DNA from: WVYX01 sp039586815 | Lineage (GTDB): Bacteria > Gemmatimonadota > Gemmatimonadetes > Gemmatimonadales > GWC2-71-9 | Direction: 5' to 3' | Assembly (NCBI GenBank): GCA_039586815.1 | Contig: JBDHJR010000004.1 | Coordinates: forward strand, 116,627-180,626 | Length of the DNA stretch: 64,000 bases | Shown: positions 48,043 through 56,874 of the stretch, in pieces | Numbering within the stretch: the stretch's first letter is position 1 | Layout: each line of letters starts with the position of its first letter | Position numbers and translations under genes: made by a program | The notes under the pieces: generated by a model | Told to the model about the DNA's origin: nothing | The model's input: the letters and a program-made list of their open reading frames with translations, nothing else | The model's database searches: none

Positions 48043-49688
48043 CCCAGGGGGCCGATCGGCTCCGTGAGGCGCTGCAGCAGGTGGTGGACGCGTTGGGCGC
48101 GTCCGGCACCGAGGTGCTGCTGGAGCGTCCGCGCGATCCGACCCACGGCGACCTCGCCACCAACGTGGCGCTGCAGCTCGCCAAGCCACTCAAGCGGCCG
48201 CCGCGGGAGCTGGCGGAGACCATCCTCGCCGAGCTGGAGGCGCTACCTGGTCTGGTGTCCCGCAGCGCGATCGCCGGTCCCGGGTTCATCAACTTCTGGC
48301 TCGCCGACTCGGCGCTGGCCGATGTGTTGCGGCGAGTCCTGGTCGAGGGAGATGCGTTCGGCAGGTCGAGTGCAGGCTCCGGCCGCCGGGTGAACGTGGA
48401 GTTCGTGTCGGCCAATCCCACGGGCCCGCTTCACGTGGGGCATGGTCGTGGGGCGGCCCTCGGCGATGCCGTAGCCTCCCTGCTCCAGGCGACCGGGCAC
48501 GAGGTATTTCGGGAGTTCTACGTGAACGACGCCGGTCTCCAGATCGAGCGGCTGGCCGCTTCGCTCTGGGCCCGCGTGCAGCAGGTAGTGGGCAGGGAGG
48601 CAGAGCTGCCGGAGGGGGGCTACCACGGCCAGTATCTCGAGGAGCTGGCACAGCAGGTTCTCGCACGGGAGGGAGCGACCTTTGCCGACCTCTCCCCCGA
48701 CGAGGGACTGCGCCGCTGCCGTGACATCGCCGTCGAGGTGCAGCGCGACGAGCAGGACCGCGACCTGGCGGACTTCGGCGTGCGGTTCGACGTGGTGTTC
48801 CGCGAGAGCCAGCTGTACCAGGGTGACGACCTGCAGCAGACGCTCGCTGAGCTGGAGGCCAAGGGACTCGCGTACGAGCAGGACGGTGCCGTGTGGCTCA
48901 GGACGTCGGGCTTCGGCGACGAGAAGGACCGAGTGTTGCGCAAGCAAGACGGCAGCTTCACCTACTTCCTGCCCGACCTGGCGTACCACCGTAACAAGGC
49001 GGAGCGGGGCTTCGACCGGGCGATCGACGTGTGGGGCGCCGACCATCACGGGTACGTCCCGCGCATGCAGGCGGCACTCAGGGCGCTGGGAATCGCCGAC
49101 GACTTCTTCCACGCAATGATCGTGCAGCTCGTGCGCGTGATGCGGCACGGCCAGGAGGTACGCTTCTCCAAGCGCACGGGTGAATTCGTGACGCTGCGCG
49201 ACCTGTATCTGGAGACGGGTGTCGATGCCGCCCGCTACTTCTTCCTGATGCGCAAAGGCGACGCTCAGTTCGTGTTCGACATCGATCTGGCCACGAAGCA
49301 GTCGGAGGAGAACCCGGTGTACTACGTGCAGTACGCCCATACGCGCATGGCGGGGATCTTCCGCACCGCGAACGTGGAGCCTACGCAGGTGGCTGCCGCC
49401 GGCGCCGACCTGTCGCTGCTCGCCGAGGCCGTGGAGCAGGACCTCATCAAGCGGCTCGGGGAGCTACCGCTCCAGATCGAGAAGGCGGCCCAGGCGCTGG
49501 AGCCGCACCGCATCATCGCCTACCTGGAAGAGATCGCCCGGCTGGTGAACGCATGGTATCACCATCACCGGGTGGTGGGGGTGGGTGACGAGCTGCAACG
49601 GGCGCGGCTGGTACTGGCGCGGGCGGCGCAGATCGTGCTCGCCAACGGTTTGAACCTCTTGGGGATCACGGCCCCGGAACGGATGTAG
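48039..49688 (+). CDS. argS: Arginyl-tRNA synthetase with apparent CTG start
   Basis: This is a 549-residue class Ia synthetase. The N-terminal Add-1 domain (RPRDPTHGDLATNVALQLAK) is followed by the HIGH-type motif ANPTGPLHVGHGRGA, the AYVND-like FYVNDAGLQIERLA, VWGADHHGYVPRM, the KMSK-type FSKRTGEFVTLRD and a DALR anticodon-binding domain ending NGLNLLGI. No ATG, GTG or TTG lies in frame near the expected start; CTG at 48039 sits 7 bases after GGGAG and forms a CTGA overlap with the fmdB stop. The next GTG, at about 48081, would cut the first helix. Confidence 0.92.
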   Translation: MTQGADRLREALQQVVDALGASGTEVLLERPRDPTHGDLATNVALQLAKPLKRPPRELAETILAELEALPGLVSRSAIAGPGFINFWLADSALADVLRRVLVEGDAFGRSSAGSGRRVNVEFVSANPTGPLHVGHGRGAALGDAVASLLQATGHEVFREFYVNDAGLQIERLAASLWARVQQVVGREAELPEGGYHGQYLEELAQQVLAREGATFADLSPDEGLRRCRDIAVEVQRDEQDRDLADFGVRFDVVFRESQLYQGDDLQQTLAELEAKGLAYEQDGAVWLRTSGFGDEKDRVLRKQDGSFTYFLPDLAYHRNKAERGFDRAIDVWGADHHGYVPRMQAALRALGIADDFFHAMIVQLVRVMRHGQEVRFSKRTGEFVTLRDLYLETGVDAARYFFLMRKGDAQFVFDIDLATKQSEENPVYYVQYAHTRMAGIFRTANVEPTQVAAAGADLSLLAEAVEQDLIKRLGELPLQIEKAAQALEPHRIIAYLEEIARLVNAWYHHHRVVGVGDELQRARLVLARAAQIVLANGLNLLGITAPERM

Positions 49689-49692
49689 ATCG

Positions 49693-50652
49693 ATGAGCCT
49701 GTTGGTGGTGGGGAGCATTGCACTCGACTCGGTGAAGACGCCGTTTGGCGAGCGAGACGACGCCTTGGGCGGGTCGGCGGTCTTCTTCAGCAGCGCGGCC
49801 AGCATTCTGCATCCGGTGCAGCTGGTGGGCGTGGTGGGGGACGACTACCCCGAGTCGGCCCTTGAGCAGCTGGCGCAGCGCGGAGCCGACCTGCGCGGCG
49901 TAGAGCATGCTGCTGGGAAGAGCTTCCGGTGGAAGGGTGAGTATTCGTACGACCTGCAGAACCGCGATACTCTCGACACACAACTGGGCGTGTTCGCCAG
50001 CTTCGACCCGCGGATCCCAGAGGAGTTCCGCGACGCGCGCTACGTGTTCCTGGGGAACATCGATCCCGAGCTGCAGCTCCGGGTGCTGGATCAGATTCGC
50101 GAGCCCGCGCTGGTCGCGTGCGACACGATGAACTACTGGATCCACGGCAAGCGCGACACCCTGCTCGAGTTGCTGCAACGGATCGACGTACTCCTCGTGA
50201 ACGACGCCGAGGCGCGCGAGCTCTCGGGCGACTGGAACGTGTACCGGGCGGCCCGCTGGATCGTGGACGCGGGACCTTCGATGGTCGTGGTGAAGCAGGG
50301 CGCTTACGGCGCGGTGCTGTACGAGTCTGAGCGGCTCTTCTACATACCGGCGTTTCCCCTGGAGGACGTGTTCGACCCGACGGGAGCGGGCGATGCCTTT
50401 GCCGGCGGCTTCATGGCGCACCTGGCCCGCACGGACGACGTGTCGTCCGACAACCTGCGGCGGGCCATGGTCTACGGTTCCGCGATGGGATCGTTCGCCG
50501 TCGAGCGGTTCTCGATCGATCGGTTCAACGAGATCGGACCGGCAGAGGTTACCGCGCGCGTGCGCGAGTTCGCCGAGCTCGTGCGGTTCGACATCGAGCC
50601 CGAGAGCGGGCAGCTCTCGGCCGCCCCCTTGGCGGGGAAGGAGGAGGCGTGA
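49693..50652 (+). CDS. PfkB-family carbohydrate or nucleoside kinase
   Basis: This is a 319-residue ribokinase-fold kinase. The N-terminal VVGSIALDSVKTPFGERDDALGGSAVFFS is followed by VGVVGDDYP and the C-terminal catalytic anion-hole motif DVFDPTGAGDAFAGGFM with the base Asp. The substrate cannot be told from the sequence. Position directly before purM (4-base overlap) hints at nucleoside or ribose metabolism, but this is weak. Confidence 0.9.
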   Translation: MSLLVVGSIALDSVKTPFGERDDALGGSAVFFSSAASILHPVQLVGVVGDDYPESALEQLAQRGADLRGVEHAAGKSFRWKGEYSYDLQNRDTLDTQLGVFASFDPRIPEEFRDARYVFLGNIDPELQLRVLDQIREPALVACDTMNYWIHGKRDTLLELLQRIDVLLVNDAEARELSGDWNVYRAARWIVDAGPSMVVVKQGAYGAVLYESERLFYIPAFPLEDVFDPTGAGDAFAGGFMAHLARTDDVSSDNLRRAMVYGSAMGSFAVERFSIDRFNEIGPAEVTARVREFAELVRFDIEPESGQLSAAPLAGKEEA

Positions 50653-51671
50653 GCCAGGCCGAGCGGTACCGCGCGGCCGGCGTGGACCTCGATGCAGCCG
50701 AGCGGGCAAAGCGGCGCATTGCTGACTCGGTGGCCTCGACGCGCACGGAGCTTGCCCGCGGGCTGGTGGGCGCATTCGGCGGAATGGTCGGCCTGCCCGA
50801 TGGTATGGAGCATCCCGTTCTGGTCATGAGCACCGACGGCGTCGGCACCAAGGTGCTGGTGGCGATCCGCGCAGGCCGGCACGACACCGTGGGTGAGGAC
50901 CTGGTGAACCACTCGGTGAACGACATCCTGGTGCATGGTGCCACGCCGCTAGCGTTCCTCGACTACCTCGCCGTTGCAGGGGTCTCGACCGAGACGATAG
51001 CGGCTCTGGTGGAGGGAGTGGCACGGGGGTGCCGCTCTCACGGCATGACCCTGGCCGGTGGCGAGACGGCGCAGCTTCCCGACCTGTACCAGGTGGGTCA
51101 CTACGACCTCGCCGGGACCATCGTGGGCGTGGTGGAGGAGGGGCGTGCGCTGCATGGCGACGCGGTGCATCCGGGCGACGTGCTGGTTGGCTACGCCTCG
51201 AGCGGGCTCCACACCAACGGCTACACGCTGGCGCGGCGCGTGGTGTTCGACGAGTTGGGCCTCGACGTCGGTGACCAGCTCCCCGGCCTCGGCGTGACGG
51301 TGGGCGACGAGTTGCTCGAGGTGCACCGCAGCTACTGGGGGGCGATCGCCCCGGTGCTACCCCGGATGCGTGCGCTGGCCCACATCACCGGCGGCGGCAT
51401 TCCGGGGAACCTGAGTCGCTCGCTGCCGGATGGGTGCGGCGCCCAGATCGATCGAGCGAGTTGGGAGGTGCCGGGCATCTTCCGGCTGTTGCAGGAGGCG
51501 GGGAAGGTGAGTCCCGAAGAGATGGTCCAGGTGTTCAACATGGGTTTGGGGATGATCGCCGTGGTGGCACCGGACGACGAACCGGCCGTGCGGCAGGCAG
51601 CGCAGGACGCCGACATCGCGACCTGGGTCGTGGGCAGCGTGGTATCCGGATCCGGAGTGAGCATTGCCTGA
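50649..51671 (+). CDS. purM: Phosphoribosylformylglycinamidine cyclo-ligase PurM
   Basis: This is a 340-residue AIR synthetase, step 5 of purine synthesis. Family motifs are YRAAGVDLDAAERAKRRI, VMSTDGVGTKVLVA, NHSVNDILVHGATPLAFLDYLA, GGETAQLPDLY, GYASSGLHTNGYTLAR and HITGGGIPGNLSR. GTG start overlapping the PfkB gene. It is followed by ribD with overlap, so purine and riboflavin synthesis (which draws on GTP) share one operon. Confidence 0.96.
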   Translation: MSQAERYRAAGVDLDAAERAKRRIADSVASTRTELARGLVGAFGGMVGLPDGMEHPVLVMSTDGVGTKVLVAIRAGRHDTVGEDLVNHSVNDILVHGATPLAFLDYLAVAGVSTETIAALVEGVARGCRSHGMTLAGGETAQLPDLYQVGHYDLAGTIVGVVEEGRALHGDAVHPGDVLVGYASSGLHTNGYTLARRVVFDELGLDVGDQLPGLGVTVGDELLEVHRSYWGAIAPVLPRMRALAHITGGGIPGNLSRSLPDGCGAQIDRASWEVPGIFRLLQEAGKVSPEEMVQVFNMGLGMIAVVAPDDEPAVRQAAQDADIATWVVGSVVSGSGVSIA

Positions 51672-52764
51672 GCGAGAGGACGCCGAGCGCCGCGCCATGG
51701 AGCGTGCGCTCCACCTCGCTCGCCGAGGATGGGGCCGCGTCGCGCCGAATCCGCTGGTGGGTGCGGTGCTGCTGCGCGACGGCGAGGTGATCGGGGAGGG
51801 GTTCCACGCGGAGTACGGCGAGTCACACGCGGAGATCGCGGCGCTGGGGGATTGCGAAGATCCAAAGGGCGCCACGATGGTGGTGAGCCTCGAGCCGTGC
51901 AATCACTCGGCCAAGACGCCGCCGTGCACCGACGCGATCATCGCGGCGGATGTGGCCCGCGTGGTGCTGGCGCTCAGGGACCCCACTTCCGAAGCCGGCG
52001 GAGGTGCGGAACGGTTGCGCGAGGCCGGAGTCGAGGTGGAGGAAGGGCTGATGCGCGACGAAGCCGCCGCCCTGAACGCTCCATTCCTGTGGGCACAGCG
52101 GCGGCCCGAGCGGCCCTTCATCGCGCTCAAGGTGGCGAGCTCTCTCGACGGACTGCTGGCCGACGAGAGCGGCCGTTCCAAGTGGATATCTGGCGCCGAG
52201 GCCCGGGAATACGTGCACTGGTTGCGGGCTGGTTTCGACGGCATCGCGGTGGGACGCCGCACGGTGGAGGTGGACGATCCGATGCTCACCGTGCGCGGGT
52301 CGGTCGAGCCGCGCCTGCCTCCGGCCAGGGTGCTGCTCAGCAAGAGCGGCATGGTGCGACGGGACTCCCAGCTGGTGCGCACGGCGCAGGAGGTGCCAAC
52401 TGTCGTCATCACCGGTTCGCACACGTTCGATCGCACGGTGAACGACCTCGAAGGCATGGGTGCGACCGTGCTGGCGGCCGATGGTGTGGAGCAGGTGGTG
52501 ACCGAGCTGCGCGCCGCAGGCATGCGATCGGTGTTGGTCGAGGGCGGGGGCTCGCTTGCCGGGGCCCTGCTCGAGGCGCACATGGTGGACCGGATCTACT
52601 GGATACAAGCGCCGCTCTGGTTGGGTGTCGGCGTGCCGGCGTTCGGCGACCGTGGCGGGCTCCCGCTCGAGGACAGCGTGCGCTGGGTGGTGACGGAGCG
52701 TGGGGCCCTGGGACCAGATACATTATTGGTGGTTGATCGGGAGCTATGTTTACCGGAATCGTGA
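51664..52764 (+). CDS. ribD: Riboflavin biosynthesis deaminase/reductase RibD
   Basis: This is a 366-residue bifunctional enzyme that deaminates and then reduces the pyrimidine intermediate of riboflavin. The deaminase domain (about 1-145) has HAEIAAL and EPCNHSAKTPPC zinc ligands and the G-R-V-x-P-N-P-L-V-G opening. The reductase domain (about 150-366) has ALKVASSLDGLLAD, GIAVGRRTVEVDDPMLTVR and VEGGGSLAGALL. The TTG start at 51664 has GGAG well placed; the ATG at 51697 is less likely, since it drops conserved length. There is no room for an FMN riboswitch. Confidence 0.94.
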   Translation: MPEREDAERRAMERALHLARRGWGRVAPNPLVGAVLLRDGEVIGEGFHAEYGESHAEIAALGDCEDPKGATMVVSLEPCNHSAKTPPCTDAIIAADVARVVLALRDPTSEAGGGAERLREAGVEVEEGLMRDEAAALNAPFLWAQRRPERPFIALKVASSLDGLLADESGRSKWISGAEAREYVHWLRAGFDGIAVGRRTVEVDDPMLTVRGSVEPRLPPARVLLSKSGMVRRDSQLVRTAQEVPTVVITGSHTFDRTVNDLEGMGATVLAADGVEQVVTELRAAGMRSVLVEGGGSLAGALLEAHMVDRIYWIQAPLWLGVGVPAFGDRGGLPLEDSVRWVVTERGALGPDTLLVVDRELCLPES

Positions 52765-53351
52765 CGGCGATGGGCACCGTCGCGCGGGCGGAGCGTGACG
52801 GCGAGCGTTGCGTGCTCACCATCGAGGCGCCGTACGCGGACCTCGCGGTCGGCGAGAGCATCTCGGTGAACGGCGCGTGCATGACCATCGTCGCGGCGGG
52901 CGGCGGATCGTTCGAGATCGAGGCGGTGGTCACCACCCGGGGGCGAACCCGCTTCGGCGACATCCGGGAGGGCGAGCGCGTGAATCTCGAGCGCGCCATG
53001 GCTGCGGGCGATCGGTTTGGCGGCCACTGGGTGCAGGGACACGTGGACGGGGTGGCCGAGGTGCGGGCCGTGCGTCCCGAGGCCGACGCGGTGCTTATCG
53101 ACATCGCGGTCCCGCCCGACGTGGCCGAGATATCGGTCCCGTACGGATCGATCACCGTGGACGGTGTGAGCATGACGGTGAACGCGCTGCCCCACCCCGA
53201 CGTTGTGCAGCTTTCGGTGATTCCGTTCACATGCGAGAACACCACGCTGGGGCAACTCGAGCCGGGTGATAAGGTGCACGTCGAGGCGGACATCATCGGG
53301 AAGTATGTGAAGCAGGTGTTGGATGCGAGGCAACAAGGGAAGGCACAATGA
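52746..53351 (+). CDS. ribE: Riboflavin synthase, alpha chain
   Basis: This is a 201-residue lumazine-binding protein with two tandem half-barrels: MFTGIVTAMGTVARA, then SISVNGACMTIVA in the first half, and GHWVQGHVDGVAEV with ITVDGVSMTVNALP in the second. It dismutates two dimethylribityl-lumazine molecules to riboflavin. It starts 19 bases before the ribD stop and ends 4 bases into ribBA. Confidence 0.95.
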   Translation: MFTGIVTAMGTVARAERDGERCVLTIEAPYADLAVGESISVNGACMTIVAAGGGSFEIEAVVTTRGRTRFGDIREGERVNLERAMAAGDRFGGHWVQGHVDGVAEVRAVRPEADAVLIDIAVPPDVAEISVPYGSITVDGVSMTVNALPHPDVVQLSVIPFTCENTTLGQLEPGDKVHVEADIIGKYVKQVLDARQQGKAQ

Positions 53352-54553
53352 AGTTTGGAACCATAGAGCAGGCGATCGAAGACATCAGGCAAGGCAGGCT
53401 CGTTCTCGTGGCAGACGACGAGGACCGTGAGAGCGAGGGCGATCTGGTTGGTGCGGCGGAGCGAGTCACGCCCGACATGGTCAACTTCATGGCCACGCAC
53501 GGTCGCGGCCTCATCTGCCTCACCCTGACATCGGAGCGGTGCCAGGCTCTGGGTCTGCCCCAGATGGCTGAGGAGAGCTCCGACGCATACGAGACGGCGT
53601 TCACGGTCAGCGTGGATGCGGCCAAGAGGTTCGGCGTGACGACCGGGATCTCCGCAGCGGATCGTGCCAAGACGGTGCAGGTGGCGATCGATCCCGCCAC
53701 CGTGCCCGCGGATCTGCGGCGGCCGGGCCACGTCTTCCCACTGCGCGCGCGACCGGGCGGGGTGCTGCAGCGCGTAGGGCATACCGAGGCCAGCGTGGAT
53801 CTGGCGCGGCTGGCGGGGCTCTATCCCGGCGGCGTCATCTGCGAGGTGCTTGCCGACGACGGCACGATGATGCGCCGGCCGCAGCTGGAGCAGTTCGCCG
53901 AAACGCACGGTCTCACGTTCGTGACCGTGGCGCAGCTAGTGGCCTATCGCCTGCAGAACGAGAGTCTGGTGCACCGCATCGCGGAGGCGCAGCTTCCCAC
54001 CCCTTACGGCGAGTTTCGCATCGTCGGCTACGAGAACGACGTAGACCACCACGAGCACGTGGCCCTGGTGTACGGTGACGTCGACGACCAGCAGAACGTG
54101 CTCGTGCGGATGCACTCGAAATGTCTCACTGGAGACGTCTTCGGATCGCACCGCTGCGACTGCGGTCCGCAGCTCGAGGCGGCCATGCGCACGATAGCCG
54201 AGGATGGCAGAGGCGTCGTGGTGTACCTCGATCAGGAGGGGCGCGGCATCGGCTTGCTCAACAAGCTCAAGGCGTACGAGCTGCAGGACTCTGGGCGCGA
54301 CACGGTGGAGGCGAACGAGGCGCTGGGATTCGAGCCCGATCTCCGCAACTACGGCATCGGTGCGCAGATTCTCAGGGACCTGGGCCTGAGCTCCATCAGG
54401 GTGATGACCAACAACCCGCGCAAGATGGTCGGGCTCGAAGGCTACGGGCTCGAGATCGTGGAGCGCGTGCCGCTCGTCGCGGACACCACCGAGGCGAACC
54501 GGGCCTACCTCCGGGTCAAGCGCGACAAGCTCGGCCACCTGTTCGCCCACTAG
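53348..54553 (+). CDS. ribBA: Bifunctional DHBP synthase / GTP cyclohydrolase II RibBA
   Basis: This is a 401-residue fusion. Residues about 1-205 (DDEDRESEGDLVGAAE, ATHGRGLICLTL, GHVFPLRARPGGVLQRVGHTEASVDL) make 3,4-dihydroxy-2-butanone 4-phosphate. Residues about 206-401 are GTP cyclohydrolase II, with zinc cysteines in KCLTGDVFGSHRCDCGPQL and the DQEGRGIGLLNKLKAYELQD loop. Together they supply both branches of riboflavin synthesis. Both active sites look complete. Confidence 0.96.
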   Translation: MKFGTIEQAIEDIRQGRLVLVADDEDRESEGDLVGAAERVTPDMVNFMATHGRGLICLTLTSERCQALGLPQMAEESSDAYETAFTVSVDAAKRFGVTTGISAADRAKTVQVAIDPATVPADLRRPGHVFPLRARPGGVLQRVGHTEASVDLARLAGLYPGGVICEVLADDGTMMRRPQLEQFAETHGLTFVTVAQLVAYRLQNESLVHRIAEAQLPTPYGEFRIVGYENDVDHHEHVALVYGDVDDQQNVLVRMHSKCLTGDVFGSHRCDCGPQLEAAMRTIAEDGRGVVVYLDQEGRGIGLLNKLKAYELQDSGRDTVEANEALGFEPDLRNYGIGAQILRDLGLSSIRVMTNNPRKMVGLEGYGLEIVERVPLVADTTEANRAYLRVKRDKLGHLFAH

Positions 54554-54555
54554 AG

Positions 54556-55035
54556 ATGATCTCCTCGCGAGGTGCCGACGCGCACGCCGAGGGGCGGGCG
54601 CTGGTTGTGGTCAGCCGCTTCAACGAGGGCGTGACCCGCAAGCTGCTGGACGGGGCCAAGGGCGTGCTGTCGCGGGCCGGCTTCGCCGACGACGCGGTGC
54701 ACGTTGTGTGGGTGCCCGGGGCGTTCGAGCTGCCCGTCGTGGTGCGTAGTGGACTCGCGACCGGCCGCTACGAGCTCGCAGTGGCCCTCGGGGCGGTGAT
54801 CCGCGGCGAAACTCCCCATTTCGATTACGTATCGCAGGCGGCGACTCGTGGGCTCACGGACGCGGCCAGCCGCTTCGGGATTCCGGTCGGGTTCGGGCTG
54901 CTCACGTGCGATACGCTGGCGCAGGCCATGGCGCGAGCGGGGGGCGAAGCCGGGAACAAGGGGGAGGAGGCCGCCCAGGCCGCGATCGACACGCGCCGCG
55001 CGCTGCAACACCTCGAGGATGGCGCTGAGGGCTGA
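54556..55035 (+). CDS. ribH: 6,7-dimethyl-8-ribityllumazine synthase RibH
   Basis: This 159-residue enzyme condenses the two branch products to lumazine. Conserved segments are VVVSRFNEGVTRKLLDGA, VWVPGAFELPVVV, ALGAVIRGETPHFDYVS (with the conserved His) and GVLT-like GFGLLTCDTLAQAMAR, and GEEAAQAAID near the end. The ATG at 54556 is 2 bases after the ribBA stop; longer in-frame sequence upstream is a ribBA shadow. Confidence 0.95.
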   Translation: MISSRGADAHAEGRALVVVSRFNEGVTRKLLDGAKGVLSRAGFADDAVHVVWVPGAFELPVVVRSGLATGRYELAVALGAVIRGETPHFDYVSQAATRGLTDAASRFGIPVGFGLLTCDTLAQAMARAGGEAGNKGEEAAQAAIDTRRALQHLEDGAEG

Positions 55036-55435
55036 GACCCGGCGACGGGCACGGGCGCTCCAGCTGCTTTATGTCTGGGAGCTCCACGGCCGGCCGCCGC
55101 TCGGTGAAGTGGTCGAGAGACTGCTCCGCGGAACGCCCGCCTGGCGGGCCGGCGTGGAGGACGCCGAGCCGCTGGCGGCGGCGGTCGGGGAGGACATCGA
55201 GCGGCTGGATGCCGCAGTCGAGCGCGTCGCCGATAACTGGCGCATCGACCGCATCGGTATCATCGAGCAGAACATCCTGCGACTTGCCGTCTACGAGCTG
55301 GACCACGGAGAGGCCCCGACCCGTGTGGTCATCAATGAGGCCGTGCGCCTGGCTCACTGGTTTGCGGGCGCCAAGGCGCCGGCGTTCGTGAACGGCGTGC
55401 TCGACGCCCTGGCCCGGCAGGCGGGGAAGCTGTGA
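55019..55435 (+). CDS. nusB: Transcription antitermination factor NusB
   Basis: This is a 138-residue all-helical RNA-binding protein that works with NusE in rRNA antitermination. ETRRRARALQLLYVWELHG opens the protein; DRIGIIEQNILRLAVYEL and TRVVINEAVRLAHWFAGAKAPAFVNGVLDAL close it. The ribH-nusB order is very common. The ATG at 55019 overlaps ribH by 17 bases. Confidence 0.94.
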   Translation: MALRAETRRRARALQLLYVWELHGRPPLGEVVERLLRGTPAWRAGVEDAEPLAAAVGEDIERLDAAVERVADNWRIDRIGIIEQNILRLAVYELDHGEAPTRVVINEAVRLAHWFAGAKAPAFVNGVLDALARQAGKL

Positions 55436-56562
55436 AGATCCTCGCGGTGAACTGGCTCGACCTGGAGAACCCGCAGGCCGGCGGGGCGGAGATCCACTTC
55501 TTCGAGATCTTCCGCCGCCTCGTGGAGCGGGGACACGAGGTGACGCTCGTCGCCTCCGGCTGGCGCGGTGCCCCACACAGGGCTGTGATAGACGGTGTAG
55601 GGGTCCACCGCTTCGGGGGGAGGCATAGCTTCGCCCTCAAAGGGCGCCAAGCCGTGCGCGGGCTGCTGCGCGGGGCGGAGTACGACGTCGTGGTGGAGGA
55701 CGTGAACAAGCTTCCCCTCTACCTTCCGAACCTCACCCGGCTGCCGTTCTACGTCATCGTGCCCCACCTGTTCGGCACGACCGCGTTCCGCGAGGCGTCG
55801 CTGCCGGTGGCCACCATCGTGTGGCTGGCGGAGAAGCCGATCCCGCGGGTGTACCGCCGCGCCGCGTTCCACGCGATCAGCGACAGCACGCGCGACGATC
55901 TGGTAGAGCGAGGAGTGGACCGCGGCGCCGTCCGGGTCATCTACCCTGGAGTGGACGCCGGATGGTACACGCCCGACGCTGCCGTGGGTCGCACGCCGAG
56001 CCCGACGTTTCTGTACGTGGGCCGGCTCAAGCGTTATAAAGGAGTAGAGACCGCCCTCCGAGCGGTGGCACTGGCGCGGGAGCGCCGGCCCGACATGCGG
56101 CTGGAGATCGCCGGAGGTGGAGACGATCGCGGACGACTCGAGAGCATACGCGCGCGGCTGGGCCTGGCGGATGCGGTGGACTTCCTGGGCTTCGTGAGCG
56201 AGGAGCGCAAGCGCGAGCTGCTGCGGCAGGTTTGGGGCGTGGTCTTCCCTTCGGTGAAGGAGGGTTGGGGCATCTCCAACGTGGAAGCCGCCGCCTGTGG
56301 CACCCCGGCCATCGCATCCGACAGCCCCGGGTTGCGCGAGTCCGTGCGTGACGGCGAAACTGGAATATTGGTACCACATGATGATCCGGAGGCACTGGCG
56401 GCCGCGCTGCTGCGCCTGAGCGAGAACGTCGGACAGGTGGAGACGTTGGGGCGGGCGGCGCGGCGCTTTGCCACGGGTCTGTCGTGGGAGGGTGCGGCGG
56501 AGCAGACAGAGGCACATCTCTTGGAAACCGTGCAACACGCCCGTGGTGGGCGTAAGGAGTGA
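55432..56562 (+). CDS. Glycosyltransferase family 4
   Basis: This is a 376-residue GT-B enzyme. The N-domain opens with ILAVNWLDLENPQAGGAEIHFFEIFRRLVERGHEVTLV; the C-domain has FLYVGRLKRYKGVETALRA, FLGFVSEERKRELLR and the EX7E region KEGWGISNVEAAACGTPAIASDSPGLRE. It probably transfers a sugar from a nucleotide-sugar to an envelope glycan or glycolipid; neither donor nor acceptor can be told. GTG start overlapping nusB. Confidence 0.9.
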   Translation: MKILAVNWLDLENPQAGGAEIHFFEIFRRLVERGHEVTLVASGWRGAPHRAVIDGVGVHRFGGRHSFALKGRQAVRGLLRGAEYDVVVEDVNKLPLYLPNLTRLPFYVIVPHLFGTTAFREASLPVATIVWLAEKPIPRVYRRAAFHAISDSTRDDLVERGVDRGAVRVIYPGVDAGWYTPDAAVGRTPSPTFLYVGRLKRYKGVETALRAVALARERRPDMRLEIAGGGDDRGRLESIRARLGLADAVDFLGFVSEERKRELLRQVWGVVFPSVKEGWGISNVEAAACGTPAIASDSPGLRESVRDGETGILVPHDDPEALAAALLRLSENVGQVETLGRAARRFATGLSWEGAAEQTEAHLLETVQHARGGRKE

Positions 56563-56568
56563 CGATCC

Positions 56569-56871
56569 ATGCGCACGACCCTGACCGCACGGCATTGCGA
56601 GATACCCGAGGACATGAAGGAGCGGGCCGAGACCCTGGTTGCGAAGCTGGCCAGGGCGGCCCACAGACCGCAGCGAGCCGAAGTCGTGTTCGACGCCGAC
56701 CACGGCCAGAAGGTGGTCGAGCTCCATCTCTTCCTGCCGCGCGGCCAGGTCAAGGTCGCCACGGGCGAGGCCGCCGACTTTCGTACGGCGCTCGACAGCG
56801 CCGTGGCGAAGATGCGTAACCAACTCGACAAGGAACCGCGGCGCCCGGCGCGTCGCTCATCCGTTACCTAG
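56569..56871 (+). CDS. hpf: Ribosome hibernation promoting factor (short HPF/RaiA family)
   Basis: This is a 100-residue protein with the beta-alpha-beta-beta-beta-alpha pattern of the family (RHCEIPEDMKERAETLVAKLARA, AEVVFDADHGQKVVELHLFLP, ADFRTALDSAVAKMRNQL). It binds the 30S subunit and inactivates or dimerises ribosomes in stationary phase. It lacks the C-terminal extension of long HPF. AAGGAG is 8-10 bases before the ATG. It lies just before hprK, as rpoN-hpf-ptsN neighbours do in proteobacteria. Confidence 0.85.
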   Translation: MRTTLTARHCEIPEDMKERAETLVAKLARAAHRPQRAEVVFDADHGQKVVELHLFLPRGQVKVATGEAADFRTALDSAVAKMRNQLDKEPRRPARRSSVT

Positions 56872-56874
56872 CGC

